Assembly (NCBI RefSeq): GCF_014779595.1
Contig: NZ_JACXZT010000019.1
Location: 535,185 to 599,184 of the forward strand
Length of the DNA: 64,000 nt
Origin: Halomonas sp. ML-15
Lineage (GTDB): Bacteria; Pseudomonadota; Gammaproteobacteria; Pseudomonadales; Halomonadaceae
Reading direction: 5' to 3'
The notes under the pieces: model-generated
What the model was told of the DNA's origin: nothing
The model's database searches: none
What the model saw: the letters and a program-made list of their open reading frames with translations, nothing else
Made by a program: the position numbers and the translations under genes
Shown here: piece after piece, positions 50,018 through 58,637 of the stretch
Position numbering within the stretch: position 1 is the first letter of the stretch
Layout of the letters: each line of letters begins with the position of its first letter

Positions 50018-51091
50018 TCAATACATGCCCATGCCGAACGGAATACGTAACGTAATCACGGTGTCCGGTGCGTCATCGGTAACCCCGAGTTCGAGTCCCA
50101 AGTTGACGGACATCTCGGGTTTTATCTGATATGACCAGCCGAGCAGTAGTGACCCAACATTAAGACTACGTGAGCTTTGAGTCGTAGAGTTTCCATTAGC
50201 ACCGATGAATTGTGTCTTGGTATTATCGATAAAGTCATGTTTATATCCCATGCTGAATGAAGCACGTTCGTTGATAGCATAGCCCATACCAAAACTAATT
50301 CTAATAGCATCTCCGGGATCCACGTCGCCGATAGTAATATCGTCGTTGATGCGCTTGTTTATACTGTCTTTCATATTATAAAGATAACCGATGTTGGCAA
50401 AAAATACGGCAGGGTCTGATGGATAAAGAGCCGTGACGCTAGGCTCTATAGAGTGAAAACCCGAGCCTGTAGCCAACTCCCGTTCAATGCCTCCATCATC
50501 ACGGCGGATATCGAAGGGGCCATCGCCTGTAGTGGTCTTGTAGCGAAGGTTGGCAATAAAGTATGGCCAATTGTTCTGTCCGCGGTTTATCTGGTAGCGG
50601 GCGGCTAGTTCAATATCCCCGAGACCGTTGCCTGATAAATCTCTGTCAATGTCGAACTGGCCGGCGTCGCTCCCATCTACTGTAGGAACGGTGGCAAATA
50701 GGGTATCACTGCGATAAACATATGGCACTTTGGCTTCCAACTCCAGGCGGTCGCTAACACCCAGTCGACCGGTGACCGCGGCAGTCCAGGTATCGCGATT
50801 GGCCTCCTCGGCACTGAACACGCCGATTAGCAGTGTGCTGAGAATCTCGATTCCCTGAAAGGTCAGGCGATTGACGCCCGCATGAGAATACTGCAGCGAT
50901 GGTTCTATGATCAGCTGTCCGCGCGGCGTGAGCACTCCGCCGAATTCTGTGATCGCCTGCACATCAGGCTGGTTGATTGTTTCGGGTGGTGCCTGCCCAA
51001 CTGGCTCTTGCTGAGCGTAGACGAGCTGGGAGGCAAACAGTGAGACTGCCAGCGGCATTGGGGCGATGATTTTTGATATTTTAGTGTTCAC
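50018..51091 (-). CDS. FapF-like outer-membrane beta-barrel protein
   Basis: A 357 aa protein with a signal peptide (to about VYAQQ, residue 27) and a barrel-like region of alternating strands ending in an aromatic residue (RIPFGMGMY). It shows the pattern of the Fap secretion channel family: LTPRGQLIIEPSLQYSHAGVNRLTFQG, TGRLGVSDRLELEAKVPYVYRS, FFANIGYLYNM, ISFGMGYAINERASFSMGYKHDF and SVNLGLELGVTDDAPDTVITLRIPF. The N-terminal coiled-coil of FapF is missing or very short. The GTG start follows AGGGG. It is 42 bp after the first activator gene and may share its transcript. Composition is AT-richer than the chromosome. Confidence 0.72.
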   Translation of the reverse strand: MNTKISKIIAPMPLAVSLFASQLVYAQQEPVGQAPPETINQPDVQAITEFGGVLTPRGQLIIEPSLQYSHAGVNRLTFQGIEILSTLLIGVFSAEEANRDTWTAAVTGRLGVSDRLELEAKVPYVYRSDTLFATVPTVDGSDAGQFDIDRDLSGNGLGDIELAARYQINRGQNNWPYFIANLRYKTTTGDGPFDIRRDDGGIERELATGSGFHSIEPSVTALYPSDPAVFFANIGYLYNMKDSINKRINDDITIGDVDPGDAIRISFGMGYAINERASFSMGYKHDFIDNTKTQFIGANGNSTTQSSRSLNVGSLLLGWSYQIKPEMSVNLGLELGVTDDAPDTVITLRIPFGMGMY

Positions 51092-51133
51092 TTTTATTTT
51101 CCCCTTATGACATGAGTTTAAATTTTTATCACT

Positions 51134-52516
51134 TTAATGGCTGTATTTTACGCCTTCGTAGTTAAGCATATTATATTTCTTGGCTAGTCGATAGAATGTG
51201 ACTCTTGAGATGCCCATCTCCTTTGCAGATTGGGCTATGTTGTGCGCATTTTTGATGAGAACGTTTTTAATCAAACGACGCTCTGCCGCGCATTTTATTT
51301 CATTTAATGAAGGAGGGGTGTGCTTTTTATGGTTGTTTTTTATATTGATGTCCTCAGGCATTATTCTTTTGCTATTGGAGAGTGCAGCAGCACTCTTTAT
51401 CTTGTTAAGCATTTCACGAATATTGCCTGGCCAATGGTAATATCTCATCAAGTTGATAGTGTCTGGATGAAAGCCTTTTACTTGAGTCGGATAGCGAGAT
51501 GCAACATCATCAAGTATCTGGTTGGCTAGTACTTCAATATCCGCCTTACGTTCCCTGAGTGGTGGTAAATTAATGACGATAGTGTTTAGTCGATGAAAAA
51601 GGTCGAGTCTAAAATAGCCATTATTAACAGCCTGTATAAGATCGACATGGGTAGCTGACACGACTCGTACATCGACGGATATCTCATGACTACTGCTGAG
51701 ACGCTGGATGCTCCGTGACTCCAGGAAACGCAGTAAGTTGGCTTGAAGAGGAGTATTCAGGTCTCCTATTTCGTCTAGAAATAATGTGCCGCCGGAGGCA
51801 GCCTCAATGTGACCAACTTGGTGCTTACTGGCTCCGGTAAACGCTCCTTTTTCATAGCCAAATAGTTCGGATTGAATCAGCTCATCGGATAATGCACCGC
51901 AATTCAAGGCAATGAATGGCCCCGATGCTCGAATTGATAAGTCATGTATGGCTCGTGCGACCAACTCCTTGCCAGTTCCGGATTCGCCTAGAATCATGAC
52001 AGGGGCCTTACTATCACCGATTCGGTGTAGTAGGCGAAATATTTTTTTTACCTTGGGTACATAACTCTTGAGGATGATTCCATCAACATTGATGGAGTGA
52101 ATATCGCGGATCCTATTCTTAAGCGCCACTTGATGACAGGCACTATCGAGTAAATAACCAAGAGTAGCGTCGTCAATAGGTAGTGAAAAAACACAATGCA
52201 TCAAACAAGCGAGTTCATTTAAGAATGGGTTTGATCGATTCTTAGCTGGCACAATCCCTAGCCATACTATATTACTGCTACATAAGAAGTTTTCGATATC
52301 TTTCCGTGGTAATGATAGTAACTCATGTATTGCGATGATGCCGATTCCATCATGAGGATTCACCCACATATCAGCATCAGCGGTATTGATAGTATCATAG
52401 CAACTTGTCTCCCCTCCTAGTGATGCAATGCTGTCAACGAGTAAAGCTTGTTGTGCCAGATTCCGGCTGATCACCACTACGCACTTGCAGAGCGACATCT
52501 GATACTCCTTGGTCAT
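51134..52516 (-). CDS. Sigma-54-type transcriptional activator, VpsR-like (copy 1)
   Basis: A 460 aa bacterial enhancer-binding protein. The N-terminal 150 residues look like a degenerate receiver (NIVWLGIVPAKN) without an obvious phospho-Asp. The AAA+ domain has Walker A GESGTGKE (177-184), sigma-54 loop GAFTGA (224-229), Walker B GGTLFLDEIGD (242-252) and FRLDLFHRLN, where FREDLYYRLN is usual. The C-terminal Fis-type HTH is MGISRVTFYRLAKKYN. The arrangement is close to VpsR of Vibrio cholerae and to FleQ. The locus has a sigma-54 promoter, a plausible target. An AGTTTTGTAAA motif lies 68 bp before it. Confidence 0.85.
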   Translation of the reverse strand: MTKEYQMSLCKCVVVISRNLAQQALLVDSIASLGGETSCYDTINTADADMWVNPHDGIGIIAIHELLSLPRKDIENFLCSSNIVWLGIVPAKNRSNPFLNELACLMHCVFSLPIDDATLGYLLDSACHQVALKNRIRDIHSINVDGIILKSYVPKVKKIFRLLHRIGDSKAPVMILGESGTGKELVARAIHDLSIRASGPFIALNCGALSDELIQSELFGYEKGAFTGASKHQVGHIEAASGGTLFLDEIGDLNTPLQANLLRFLESRSIQRLSSSHEISVDVRVVSATHVDLIQAVNNGYFRLDLFHRLNTIVINLPPLRERKADIEVLANQILDDVASRYPTQVKGFHPDTINLMRYYHWPGNIREMLNKIKSAAALSNSKRIMPEDINIKNNHKKHTPPSLNEIKCAAERRLIKNVLIKNAHNIAQSAKEMGISRVTFYRLAKKYNMLNYEGVKYSH

Positions 52517-52793
52517 CTACCTTGGTGTGAAGCGGTGCTCTACTACTAACGCTCAGGTCTCTGTTAGACTGGTTGCCCCGTTTAGTTTTGTAAAGTTTTG
52601 TTCTTCTATGATTGTTGTGATTTTTCTATATATAATTGTCTAGTGTACGGAATCATAATTTTGATCTGTAAGGACATATTGATAATTTATCAAGAACACT
52701 GATGTTTCAGCATGAGGATAGTAACATCAGCGCACAATCACAGATTAGGCAGGTCAGCCATTGGAGCTAATGTGGCTGTTATGGCATGTAACA
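52517..52793. other. 277 bp AT-rich gap between the two activator genes
   Basis: No gene is visible. The stretch is strongly AT-rich (for example TTTTTCTATATATAATTG near 52620) and contains AGTTTTGTAAA at 52584-52594, a motif repeated before the LuxR gene. A promoter for copy 1 is likely here, but no clear -24/-12 pair was found. Confidence 0.5.
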
Positions 52794-54146
52794 TTAGAAT
52801 GGCCTGAATTTATGCTTTTCCAGAAGGCGATAGAGTGTGACCCGCGAAATATTAAGCTCGTTAGCAACGCGGCTAAGGTCGTTGGAGTGATTAACTAGTG
52901 AATCACGCAGTGCCTGGTATTCTGCGTGATTTCTTACCTGCTCTAGTGATGTGATATGACGTTCGTGGTGGCGCTGATCAAGCCCTAAATCAGCAGGTGT
53001 CAATAGTGGAGACTCACTATGTAGCATACCCCTATGTATGCGGTTCATTAGTTCGCGTATATTACCAGGCCATTCGTGGAACTGCATAACATCAAGTGCT
53101 TCTTGACTAATTCCTTTTAGTCTGCAGGACGATTCGTTTTGAAACTTATGGTAAAAGAAATGAGCTAGCATTTCTATATCTTCTTTTCTCTCTCTAAGTG
53201 GTGGGAGATTGATTTCCAAAACGTTAAGTCGGTGGTAGAGATCTTCACGAAATACGCCTTTCTCGACTGCTTTGAGGAGATCTACATTAGTGGCAGCAAC
53301 CACTCTCACGTCAACGTGAAGTTCTTTTCTACCGCCTACACGCATTATTCTCCCACTCTCCAGGAATCGCAGCAGGTTAACCTGCAGTGGGAGAGGGAAG
53401 TCACCAATTTCATCAAGGAACAACGTACCGCCTGATGCTGTTTCTATGTGTCCCTTGCGTTGTTGATAAGCCCCGGTAAAGGCCCCTTTTTCATAGCCAT
53501 AGAGTTCTGACTGTATGAGACTTTCGGGCAGTGCCCCACAGTTTACTACCACAAACGGAGCATTAGCCCGCGTTGATGCTTGATGAATGGCATGTGCGGT
53601 AAGTTCTTTTCCAGTGCCGGATTCACCGTTAATCAGTACGGGAGCATCGATATTAGAGAACCGGCTTACTCTATCGGAAAGTTCGTCAATAGTTTTATAT
53701 GTGCCGACCATCTTTAGCGACGTACTGTCCTCCAATACATTTGACTCATCAGGTTGTTGGCATGCGTAGATTTCCTGAATCTTGCTAAGTAGAGTATGCA
53801 CTCGATTGGCACTGCATGGCAGTATTTGATGGTAGTGGCACAGCCGATCAAGCATACTGCTAATAATAGGGTCAGTGGTGATGTCTTCGCTGTCCAGCAG
53901 GGCCAGCCATAGTACCTCACTGGAATATAGCGTATATCGCAACTGCATCAGCCTGCTTTTATTTAAAACTGTTCCTCGATCAATAAATACCAAACCGATG
54001 GGCACTTGCATTTTTACATTTATCGGAGTGTCTGGTGTTTCTTGCAAGCGGAATATCTTCCACTTATGTTTGTTTTTAAGTTTCTTTGTTATTTCATGAC
54101 AATGGATGCTCTCTCCTAGCAGTGCTAGCACTCTATCATCCATCAT
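52794..54146 (-). CDS. Sigma-54-type transcriptional activator, VpsR-like (copy 2)
   Basis: A 450 aa paralogue of the previous regulator. A receiver-like N-terminal part (EVLWLALLDSEDI) is followed by AAA+ motifs: Walker A GESGTGKE (174-181), GAFTGA (221-226), Walker B GGTLFLDEIGD (239-249), FREDLYHRLN and the C-terminal HTH LNISRVTLYRLLEKH. Its AAA+ region is closer to VpsR (DAPVLINGESGTGKELTAHAIH) than copy 1. It lies 28 bp after the LuxR gene, so the two probably form one transcript. Confidence 0.86.
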   Translation of the reverse strand: MMDDRVLALLGESIHCHEITKKLKNKHKWKIFRLQETPDTPINVKMQVPIGLVFIDRGTVLNKSRLMQLRYTLYSSEVLWLALLDSEDITTDPIISSMLDRLCHYHQILPCSANRVHTLLSKIQEIYACQQPDESNVLEDSTSLKMVGTYKTIDELSDRVSRFSNIDAPVLINGESGTGKELTAHAIHQASTRANAPFVVVNCGALPESLIQSELYGYEKGAFTGAYQQRKGHIETASGGTLFLDEIGDFPLPLQVNLLRFLESGRIMRVGGRKELHVDVRVVAATNVDLLKAVEKGVFREDLYHRLNVLEINLPPLRERKEDIEMLAHFFYHKFQNESSCRLKGISQEALDVMQFHEWPGNIRELMNRIHRGMLHSESPLLTPADLGLDQRHHERHITSLEQVRNHAEYQALRDSLVNHSNDLSRVANELNISRVTLYRLLEKHKFRPF

Positions 54147-54174
54147 CGCCTCTTCCCCATGTGCCGATGATTAC

Positions 54175-54870
54175 TCAATGGTGGTTGCGTCTAACGTCAC
54201 CTCGCTTGTTGCCTTGCAATGGAACTCTGGGAGTAGCCATCAGGTTCTTTTTAGCCCAGTTCATGGCCTGTATCCTGTTATGAACTTTGATTTTCCTGAA
54301 TATATTATAGATATGAGATTTGACGGTGTGCTCGCTGACGAATAGCTTCTCGGCTATTTCGAGATTGGAGTCACCTGATGCCAGTAGACTGATAATTTCC
54401 ATCTCGCGTTGAGTCAGTCCGCAAGCCGGGCGGAAAATGCTTAACTGCTGATGGCGATAGAAATCGATCAGCCGAGTCATCAGTGAGCGCGACATCCAGA
54501 AGTCGCCCTCGATCAAAGCGCTAATTCCTTTGCAGATCAGAGCAATCGAGTCATTTCGGTAAAAAACGCCATGGATATGCAGCATACGCATGATATCCAT
54601 GGCATGATCTTCGTCTTGAAGGTTGAAGACAGACATTATCTTCGATGGACTCTCCATGCAGGATAAGTGCCATTCATGCATGTCACTCTCACTAGCATGA
54701 TCGGCATCAATAAGCAGTACCGCGCGCTGATAGGCCAAGTCTTGATGGTGGGCCTCTGGTGGCAGTATACCGACACTGCAGCCCACTTCGTTCTTGATAT
54801 AGTCGACGAACAGCTGTGACTGTGGGTTAGAGTCGGTGATCAGAAGCACCATCGTATGTTCTGGATCCAT
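54175..54870 (-). CDS. CsgD/VpsT-type LuxR regulator with c-di-GMP-like WMSR motif
   Basis: A 231 aa regulator. The N-terminal receiver-like domain (TMVLLITDSNPQSQL start, like the HTLLLITKSSLQ of CsgD) is followed by a LuxR HTH (LTQREMEIISLLASGDSNLEIAEKLFVSEHTVKSHIYNIFRKI) and the CsgD-like HNRIQAMNWAKKNL. Residues 125-128 are WMSR, matching the W[FLM][TS]R site with which VpsT binds c-di-GMP; CsgD itself lacks it. A GGGGAAGG site precedes the ATG. It is upstream of copy 2 of the activators. Role in biofilm matrix control is inferred. Confidence 0.85.
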   Translation of the reverse strand: MDPEHTMVLLITDSNPQSQLFVDYIKNEVGCSVGILPPEAHHQDLAYQRAVLLIDADHASESDMHEWHLSCMESPSKIMSVFNLQDEDHAMDIMRMLHIHGVFYRNDSIALICKGISALIEGDFWMSRSLMTRLIDFYRHQQLSIFRPACGLTQREMEIISLLASGDSNLEIAEKLFVSEHTVKSHIYNIFRKIKVHNRIQAMNWAKKNLMATPRVPLQGNKRGDVRRNHH

Positions 54871-55244
54871 GATGCCTTCCCCTGAAAAAGTACTCCGTTA
54901 CGCGGATACCCGATAATGCCGTGTTTGGTCTTTATAGTATGTATCACCATCTCAGTTTTGTAAATAATAGTAACCTGCGCAACTTTTTTGTTCGCATCTC
55001 CATCTGTTATCACTACTTGAGATAGTATTTAATTTATTTTAAATCAATGCTTTATATCAAGAGACATTATTTTTCTAGCATTGACCCGTTGAGGAAAACC
55101 ACGTTGCCTTATGTTTTTTTGTGCTTTCCTTGATCTGGTCCATGAGGTGCTTATCATGCTCGTCAGCTGCATCTGGCTAGGCTATTTCACCTGACTATCG
55201 CCGCGGCGTAGAATGAGCCGCGCCTGTTCCACGAGGAGACCCGC
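54871..55244. other. 374 bp AT-rich divergent region between the LuxR regulator and rdgB
   Basis: No gene is visible. It is AT-rich (for example TATTTAATTTATTTTAAATC near 55030) and contains AGTTTTGTAAA at 54954-54964, 84 bp before the regulator start. It marks the right edge of the AT-rich locus. The rdgB ribosome site CGAGGAG is at its right end. Confidence 0.5.
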
Positions 55245-55847
55245 ATGTCGCAAGCGTCCATCATAGTCCTGGCCAGTGGAAATACTGGAAAAATCAACGA
55301 ATTCAACCAGTTGTTAATGCCCCTGGGGTATGAGGTCAAGCCGCAGGCAGCGTATGGTGTCGTCGACGTCGAGGAGACAGGACTGACGTTTGTCGAGAAT
55401 GCGCTGCTCAAGGCACGCGAGGCGAGTCGCGTCAGCGGCTTGCCTGCACTGGCCGATGATTCAGGACTCGACGTGGATGTGCTGAACGGGGCGCCGGGTA
55501 TCTATTCGGCGCGCTATGCCGGTGAACCCAAGAGCGACGACGCCAATAACCGTAAGTTGCTGGAACAGTTACTAGAGGTCCCGGAAGGTGAGCGTACGGC
55601 GCGCTACTGGTGTGTGCTGGTCTATCTTCGCCATGCCGACGATCCGGTACCACTGATTGTTCAGCAGCACTGGGAGGGTGAAATACTGGCGCATCCGCGC
55701 GGTGAAGGTGGCTTTGGCTACGACCCGCTATTCTGGGTGCCTGAGGTGGGCATGAGTGTCGCTGAGCTTTCCGCGGATGAAAAGAACCGCTTGAGTCATC
55801 GGGGCCTGGCCATGCAGGCGCTGCTTGCTCAGCTGTCGAGTCATTGA
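55245..55847 (+). CDS. rdgB: XTP/dITP diphosphatase RdgB
   Basis: A 200 aa pyrophosphatase that removes non-canonical purine triphosphates (dITP, XTP). Signature blocks are LASGNTGKINEFNQLL, TFVENALLKAREAS, LADDSGLDVDVLNGAPGIYSARYAG and GGFGYDPLFWVPE. E. coli RdgB is 197 aa. It is coupled to hemW by a TGATG overlap. Confidence 0.96.
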   Translation: MSQASIIVLASGNTGKINEFNQLLMPLGYEVKPQAAYGVVDVEETGLTFVENALLKAREASRVSGLPALADDSGLDVDVLNGAPGIYSARYAGEPKSDDANNRKLLEQLLEVPEGERTARYWCVLVYLRHADDPVPLIVQQHWEGEILAHPRGEGGFGYDPLFWVPEVGMSVAELSADEKNRLSHRGLAMQALLAQLSSH

Positions 55848-57010
55848 TGTCGCTTCCACCGCTTTCTCTCTACGTGCATGTGCCCTGGTGCGTGCGCAAA
55901 TGCCCCTACTGTGACTTCAACTCTCATGGGGTGGGGCATGGCGCCGATTTGCCTGAGCAGGCGTATCTGGCCGCTCTACTTGAGGATCTCGAAGATGAGT
56001 TGCCCCACGTCGCTGGGCGTGAGCTTGTCAGCATATTTATTGGCGGAGGAACGCCGAGCCTGATGTCGTCGCGCTTCTATCGTGACTTCTTCTCAGTGCT
56101 GCGGACGCGACTCGACCTTGCAGAGGATTGTGAAATTACTCTCGAGGCCAATCCTGGTACCTTCGAGCAGGCGCGCTTTGCCGGTTATCGTGAGGCGGGA
56201 ATCAATCGTTTGTCGCTTGGTGTTCAGAGTTTTCAGTCTGCACAGTTGTCGGCACTGGGGCGTATCCATGATGGCGACGAGGCGTACCATGCCGTCCGTA
56301 ATGCCCGGGAGGCGGGTTTCGATAACCTCAATATCGACTTGATGCACGGTCTGCCGGGACAGGATACCGAAGGTGCTCTGGCGGATCTGGACACGGCGTT
56401 GTCACTGCTACCCAGCCACCTCTCCTGGTATCAGCTGACGCTGGAGCCGAATACCGAATTCTACTCTCATCCGCCGCGGCTGCCCGAGGAAGAGCAGTTG
56501 TGGGATATCCAGGACGCTGGCCATGCTCGGCTTGCTGCAGCAGGTCTTGACCAGTATGAGATATCGGCCTATGCCCGGCCGGGGCAGCGTTCCCGTCACA
56601 ACCTCAATTACTGGCGTTTTGGCGACTATCTCGGGATCGGTGCGGGTGCCCATGGCAAGCTTAGTCGGGTAGATGATGACGGTGGCTGGATGATCCAGCG
56701 GCGCTGGAAGTCTCGTCAGCCAGAGGCCTATCTCCGTAGGCGTCGAGATCCTCGCGGCTTTGTTGCTGGACAGCGCACCTTGACGGCAGAAGAGTTGCCG
56801 CTGGAGTTCGCCATGAATGCGCTTCGACTGACACAGGGTGTGCCGTTGACGCTATGGGAGGCGCGGTCTGGTCAAGCCTCTGCAGTGCTGCTGTCCCGAC
56901 TTGACGCAGCGCGGAAAAAAGGACTTCTTGTGGAAGATGCCGATCAGCTGCAAGCTTCGGCTCAGGGTCTATTATTCTTGAATGAACTGCTGGGCTCAAT
57001 TGAGATCTGA
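55847..57010 (+). CDS. hemW: HemW, radical SAM haem chaperone (coproporphyrinogen oxidase-like)
   Basis: A 387 aa radical SAM protein. The cluster motif CxxxCxxC is Cys15, Cys19, Cys22 (WCVRKCPYCDFNSHG), and the HemW-specific HNLNYWRFGDYLGIGAGAHGK is present. It is close to E. coli HemW (378 aa), a haem chaperone rather than a true coproporphyrinogen oxidase. Start ATG at 55847 overlaps the rdgB stop; the TTG three bases before is not needed. Confidence 0.93.
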   Translation: MSLPPLSLYVHVPWCVRKCPYCDFNSHGVGHGADLPEQAYLAALLEDLEDELPHVAGRELVSIFIGGGTPSLMSSRFYRDFFSVLRTRLDLAEDCEITLEANPGTFEQARFAGYREAGINRLSLGVQSFQSAQLSALGRIHDGDEAYHAVRNAREAGFDNLNIDLMHGLPGQDTEGALADLDTALSLLPSHLSWYQLTLEPNTEFYSHPPRLPEEEQLWDIQDAGHARLAAAGLDQYEISAYARPGQRSRHNLNYWRFGDYLGIGAGAHGKLSRVDDDGGWMIQRRWKSRQPEAYLRRRRDPRGFVAGQRTLTAEELPLEFAMNALRLTQGVPLTLWEARSGQASAVLLSRLDAARKKGLLVEDADQLQASAQGLLFLNELLGSIEI

Positions 57011-57050
57011 TCAGCGGTTCTTACCTCGACGTTCAAGGAGTTACTACGCC

Positions 57051-57725
57051 ATGCGCAAGACACTTCGTCTGGCCACATCTCTGGCTGCTGCCCTGTTGGT
57101 GGTAGGCTGTGCGACCAACGATCCCTACGGAGGGCAGACCCAGCGAAGCAGCACCGTGACCGGCGCCGGCGTCGGCGCTGCGGTGGGGGCTGCTGCAGGT
57201 GCGCTCAGCGGCAGTGGTAGCACTAGCCGCCGCGACCGGGCGCTGATCGGCGCCGCAGTGGGCGCTGCCGCCGGCGGCGGTATCGGCGCCTATATGGATC
57301 GTCAGGAGGCCCAGCTGCGGGAGAGTATGCGCGGCACCGGCATTGAGGTCGATCGCCAGGGCGACGATATCGTGCTCAATATGCCAAGCAGTGTGACGTT
57401 CGGGTTCGACTCCAGCGAGCTGACCAGCTCGGCACGCACGGCCCTGAACGATGTCTCCGATGTGCTGCGCGAGTATCCGGAAACCCGAATCAACATTTCC
57501 GGCCACACCGATAGCACCGGCTCCGCCGACTATAACCAGCGTCTCTCCGAGCGGCGCGCGGAGTCAGTGGGTAACTACCTTGGCCAAAGCGGCGTTGATC
57601 GCTCGCGACTCAGCATGCGCGGGTACGGCCTGACTCAGCCGGTGGCCAGTAATGACAGCGAGTCGGGACGGGCGCAGAATCGCCGGGTGGAAATCACCCT
57701 GACGCCGATGCAGCAGCAGATGTAA
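57051..57725 (+). CDS. OmpA-like lipoprotein with glycine zipper (YiaD-type)
   Basis: A 224 aa lipoprotein. Signal with lipobox ending at Cys20 (LLVVGC), a Gly-zipper region (GAGVGAAVGAAAGALSG; GAAVGAAAGGGIGAYMD), then a C-terminal OmpA peptidoglycan-binding domain (VTFGFDSSELTSSARTALND; ISGHTDSTGSADYNQRLSERRAESVGNYL). Similar to YiaD/PA-type outer-membrane lipoproteins tying the outer membrane to peptidoglycan. AAGGAG precedes the ATG at 57051; upstream in-frame codons overlap hemW. Confidence 0.88.
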   Translation: MRKTLRLATSLAAALLVVGCATNDPYGGQTQRSSTVTGAGVGAAVGAAAGALSGSGSTSRRDRALIGAAVGAAAGGGIGAYMDRQEAQLRESMRGTGIEVDRQGDDIVLNMPSSVTFGFDSSELTSSARTALNDVSDVLREYPETRINISGHTDSTGSADYNQRLSERRAESVGNYLGQSGVDRSRLSMRGYGLTQPVASNDSESGRAQNRRVEITLTPMQQQM

Positions 57726-57743
57726 TTCCGCATCGTTCTTACC

Positions 57744-57773
57744 AGCCCGTGGGCGCTCGCCTGCGGGCTTTTT
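57744..57773 (+). terminator. Rho-independent terminator after the OmpA-like gene
   Basis: AGCCCG-TG-GGCG / CGCC-TG-CGGGCT stem followed by TTTTT. It sits 19 bp after the stop and 13 bp before rlmJ. Confidence 0.85.
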
Positions 57774-57785
57774 CATGGGTGATTC

Positions 57786-58637
57786 ATGCTTGCCTACCAG
57801 CACGCCTACCATGCCGGTAACTTTGCCGATGTGCACAAGCATCTGACGTTGCATGCGGTGACTCGACATCTATTACGTAAAGCGTCACCGGTTACGTATA
57901 TCGATAGCCACGCCGGGCGAGGCCTTTACCCCTTGGGCGCCGCGGAGACGCGCAAGCTGCAGGAGTATCGCGACGGAGTAGCCCCCCTGTGGCAGAGGCG
58001 TGAGCGACTGCAAGGATCGAGCCCGCTGCTTGACGACTGGCTGGCGGCCTTGAGCGAGGCACAGCAGGGGGAAGGAGAGCTAAGCCATTACCCCGGCTCG
58101 CCGTGGTGGCTGGCTCGTACGCTGCGCGCTCAGGACCGGCTACAGCTGTTCGAGCTGCACCCCGGTGAACATGCTGAGCTCGAGCGTCAACCGCTGCCTG
58201 GCAATGCCAGGCGCAGCTTCGGCGATGGTCTGAGCGGGTTGCGCCAGTGTGTGCCGGTATCCACGCCGCGACTATGCGTGTTGATTGACCCCAGCTATGA
58301 GCGAAAGCAGGAGTACCTTGAGGTCGCCGATGCGCTGTTGGAGATCGCTCGCAAGGTGCGGCATGCATTGGTGATGGTGTGGTACCCGCTGCTGCCGGCG
58401 GCGAGGCACCAGGCGCTGCTCGATGCACTGCGCGCCTCGGGCCTGCGCAAGCTGTGGCGCAGTGAGCTGGTGCGTCACGCACCCGGCGACAGCCGCCACG
58501 GCATGTACGGCAGCGGCATGCTGCTGTTGAATCCGCCGTGGGGGCTCGACGCCGCGCTTGGCGAGGCCCTTGAGCTGGTTGTCCCACTGTTTGGCGATCA
58601 GGCTCAGCAACGCGGCGAATGGTGGGTCGAAGAGTGA
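57786..58637 (+). CDS. rlmJ: 23S rRNA (A2030-N6)-methyltransferase RlmJ
   Basis: A 283 aa SAM-dependent methyltransferase. The N-terminal LAYQHAYHAGNFADVHKHL and the catalytic DPSYE motif (LIDPSYERKQEY, where DPPYE is usual) identify RlmJ. E. coli RlmJ is 280 aa. It is convergent with mnmE, 49 bp apart. Confidence 0.94.
   Translation: MLAYQHAYHAGNFADVHKHLTLHAVTRHLLRKASPVTYIDSHAGRGLYPLGAAETRKLQEYRDGVAPLWQRRERLQGSSPLLDDWLAALSEAQQGEGELSHYPGSPWWLARTLRAQDRLQLFELHPGEHAELERQPLPGNARRSFGDGLSGLRQCVPVSTPRLCVLIDPSYERKQEYLEVADALLEIARKVRHALVMVWYPLLPAARHQALLDALRASGLRKLWRSELVRHAPGDSRHGMYGSGMLLLNPPWGLDAALGEALELVVPLFGDQAQQRGEWWVEE

Noticed and set aside
46910-51091. Classical fapABCDEF or curli csgBAC/EFG operon
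   Set aside because: No Gln/Asn repeat proteins, no CsgG lipoprotein and no FapA or FapE equivalent were seen; only the peptidase, barrel and a CsgD-like regulator are comparable.
52517-52793. Sigma-54 promoter for activator copy 1
   Set aside because: No GG-N10-GC pair in the minus orientation with acceptable flanks was found.
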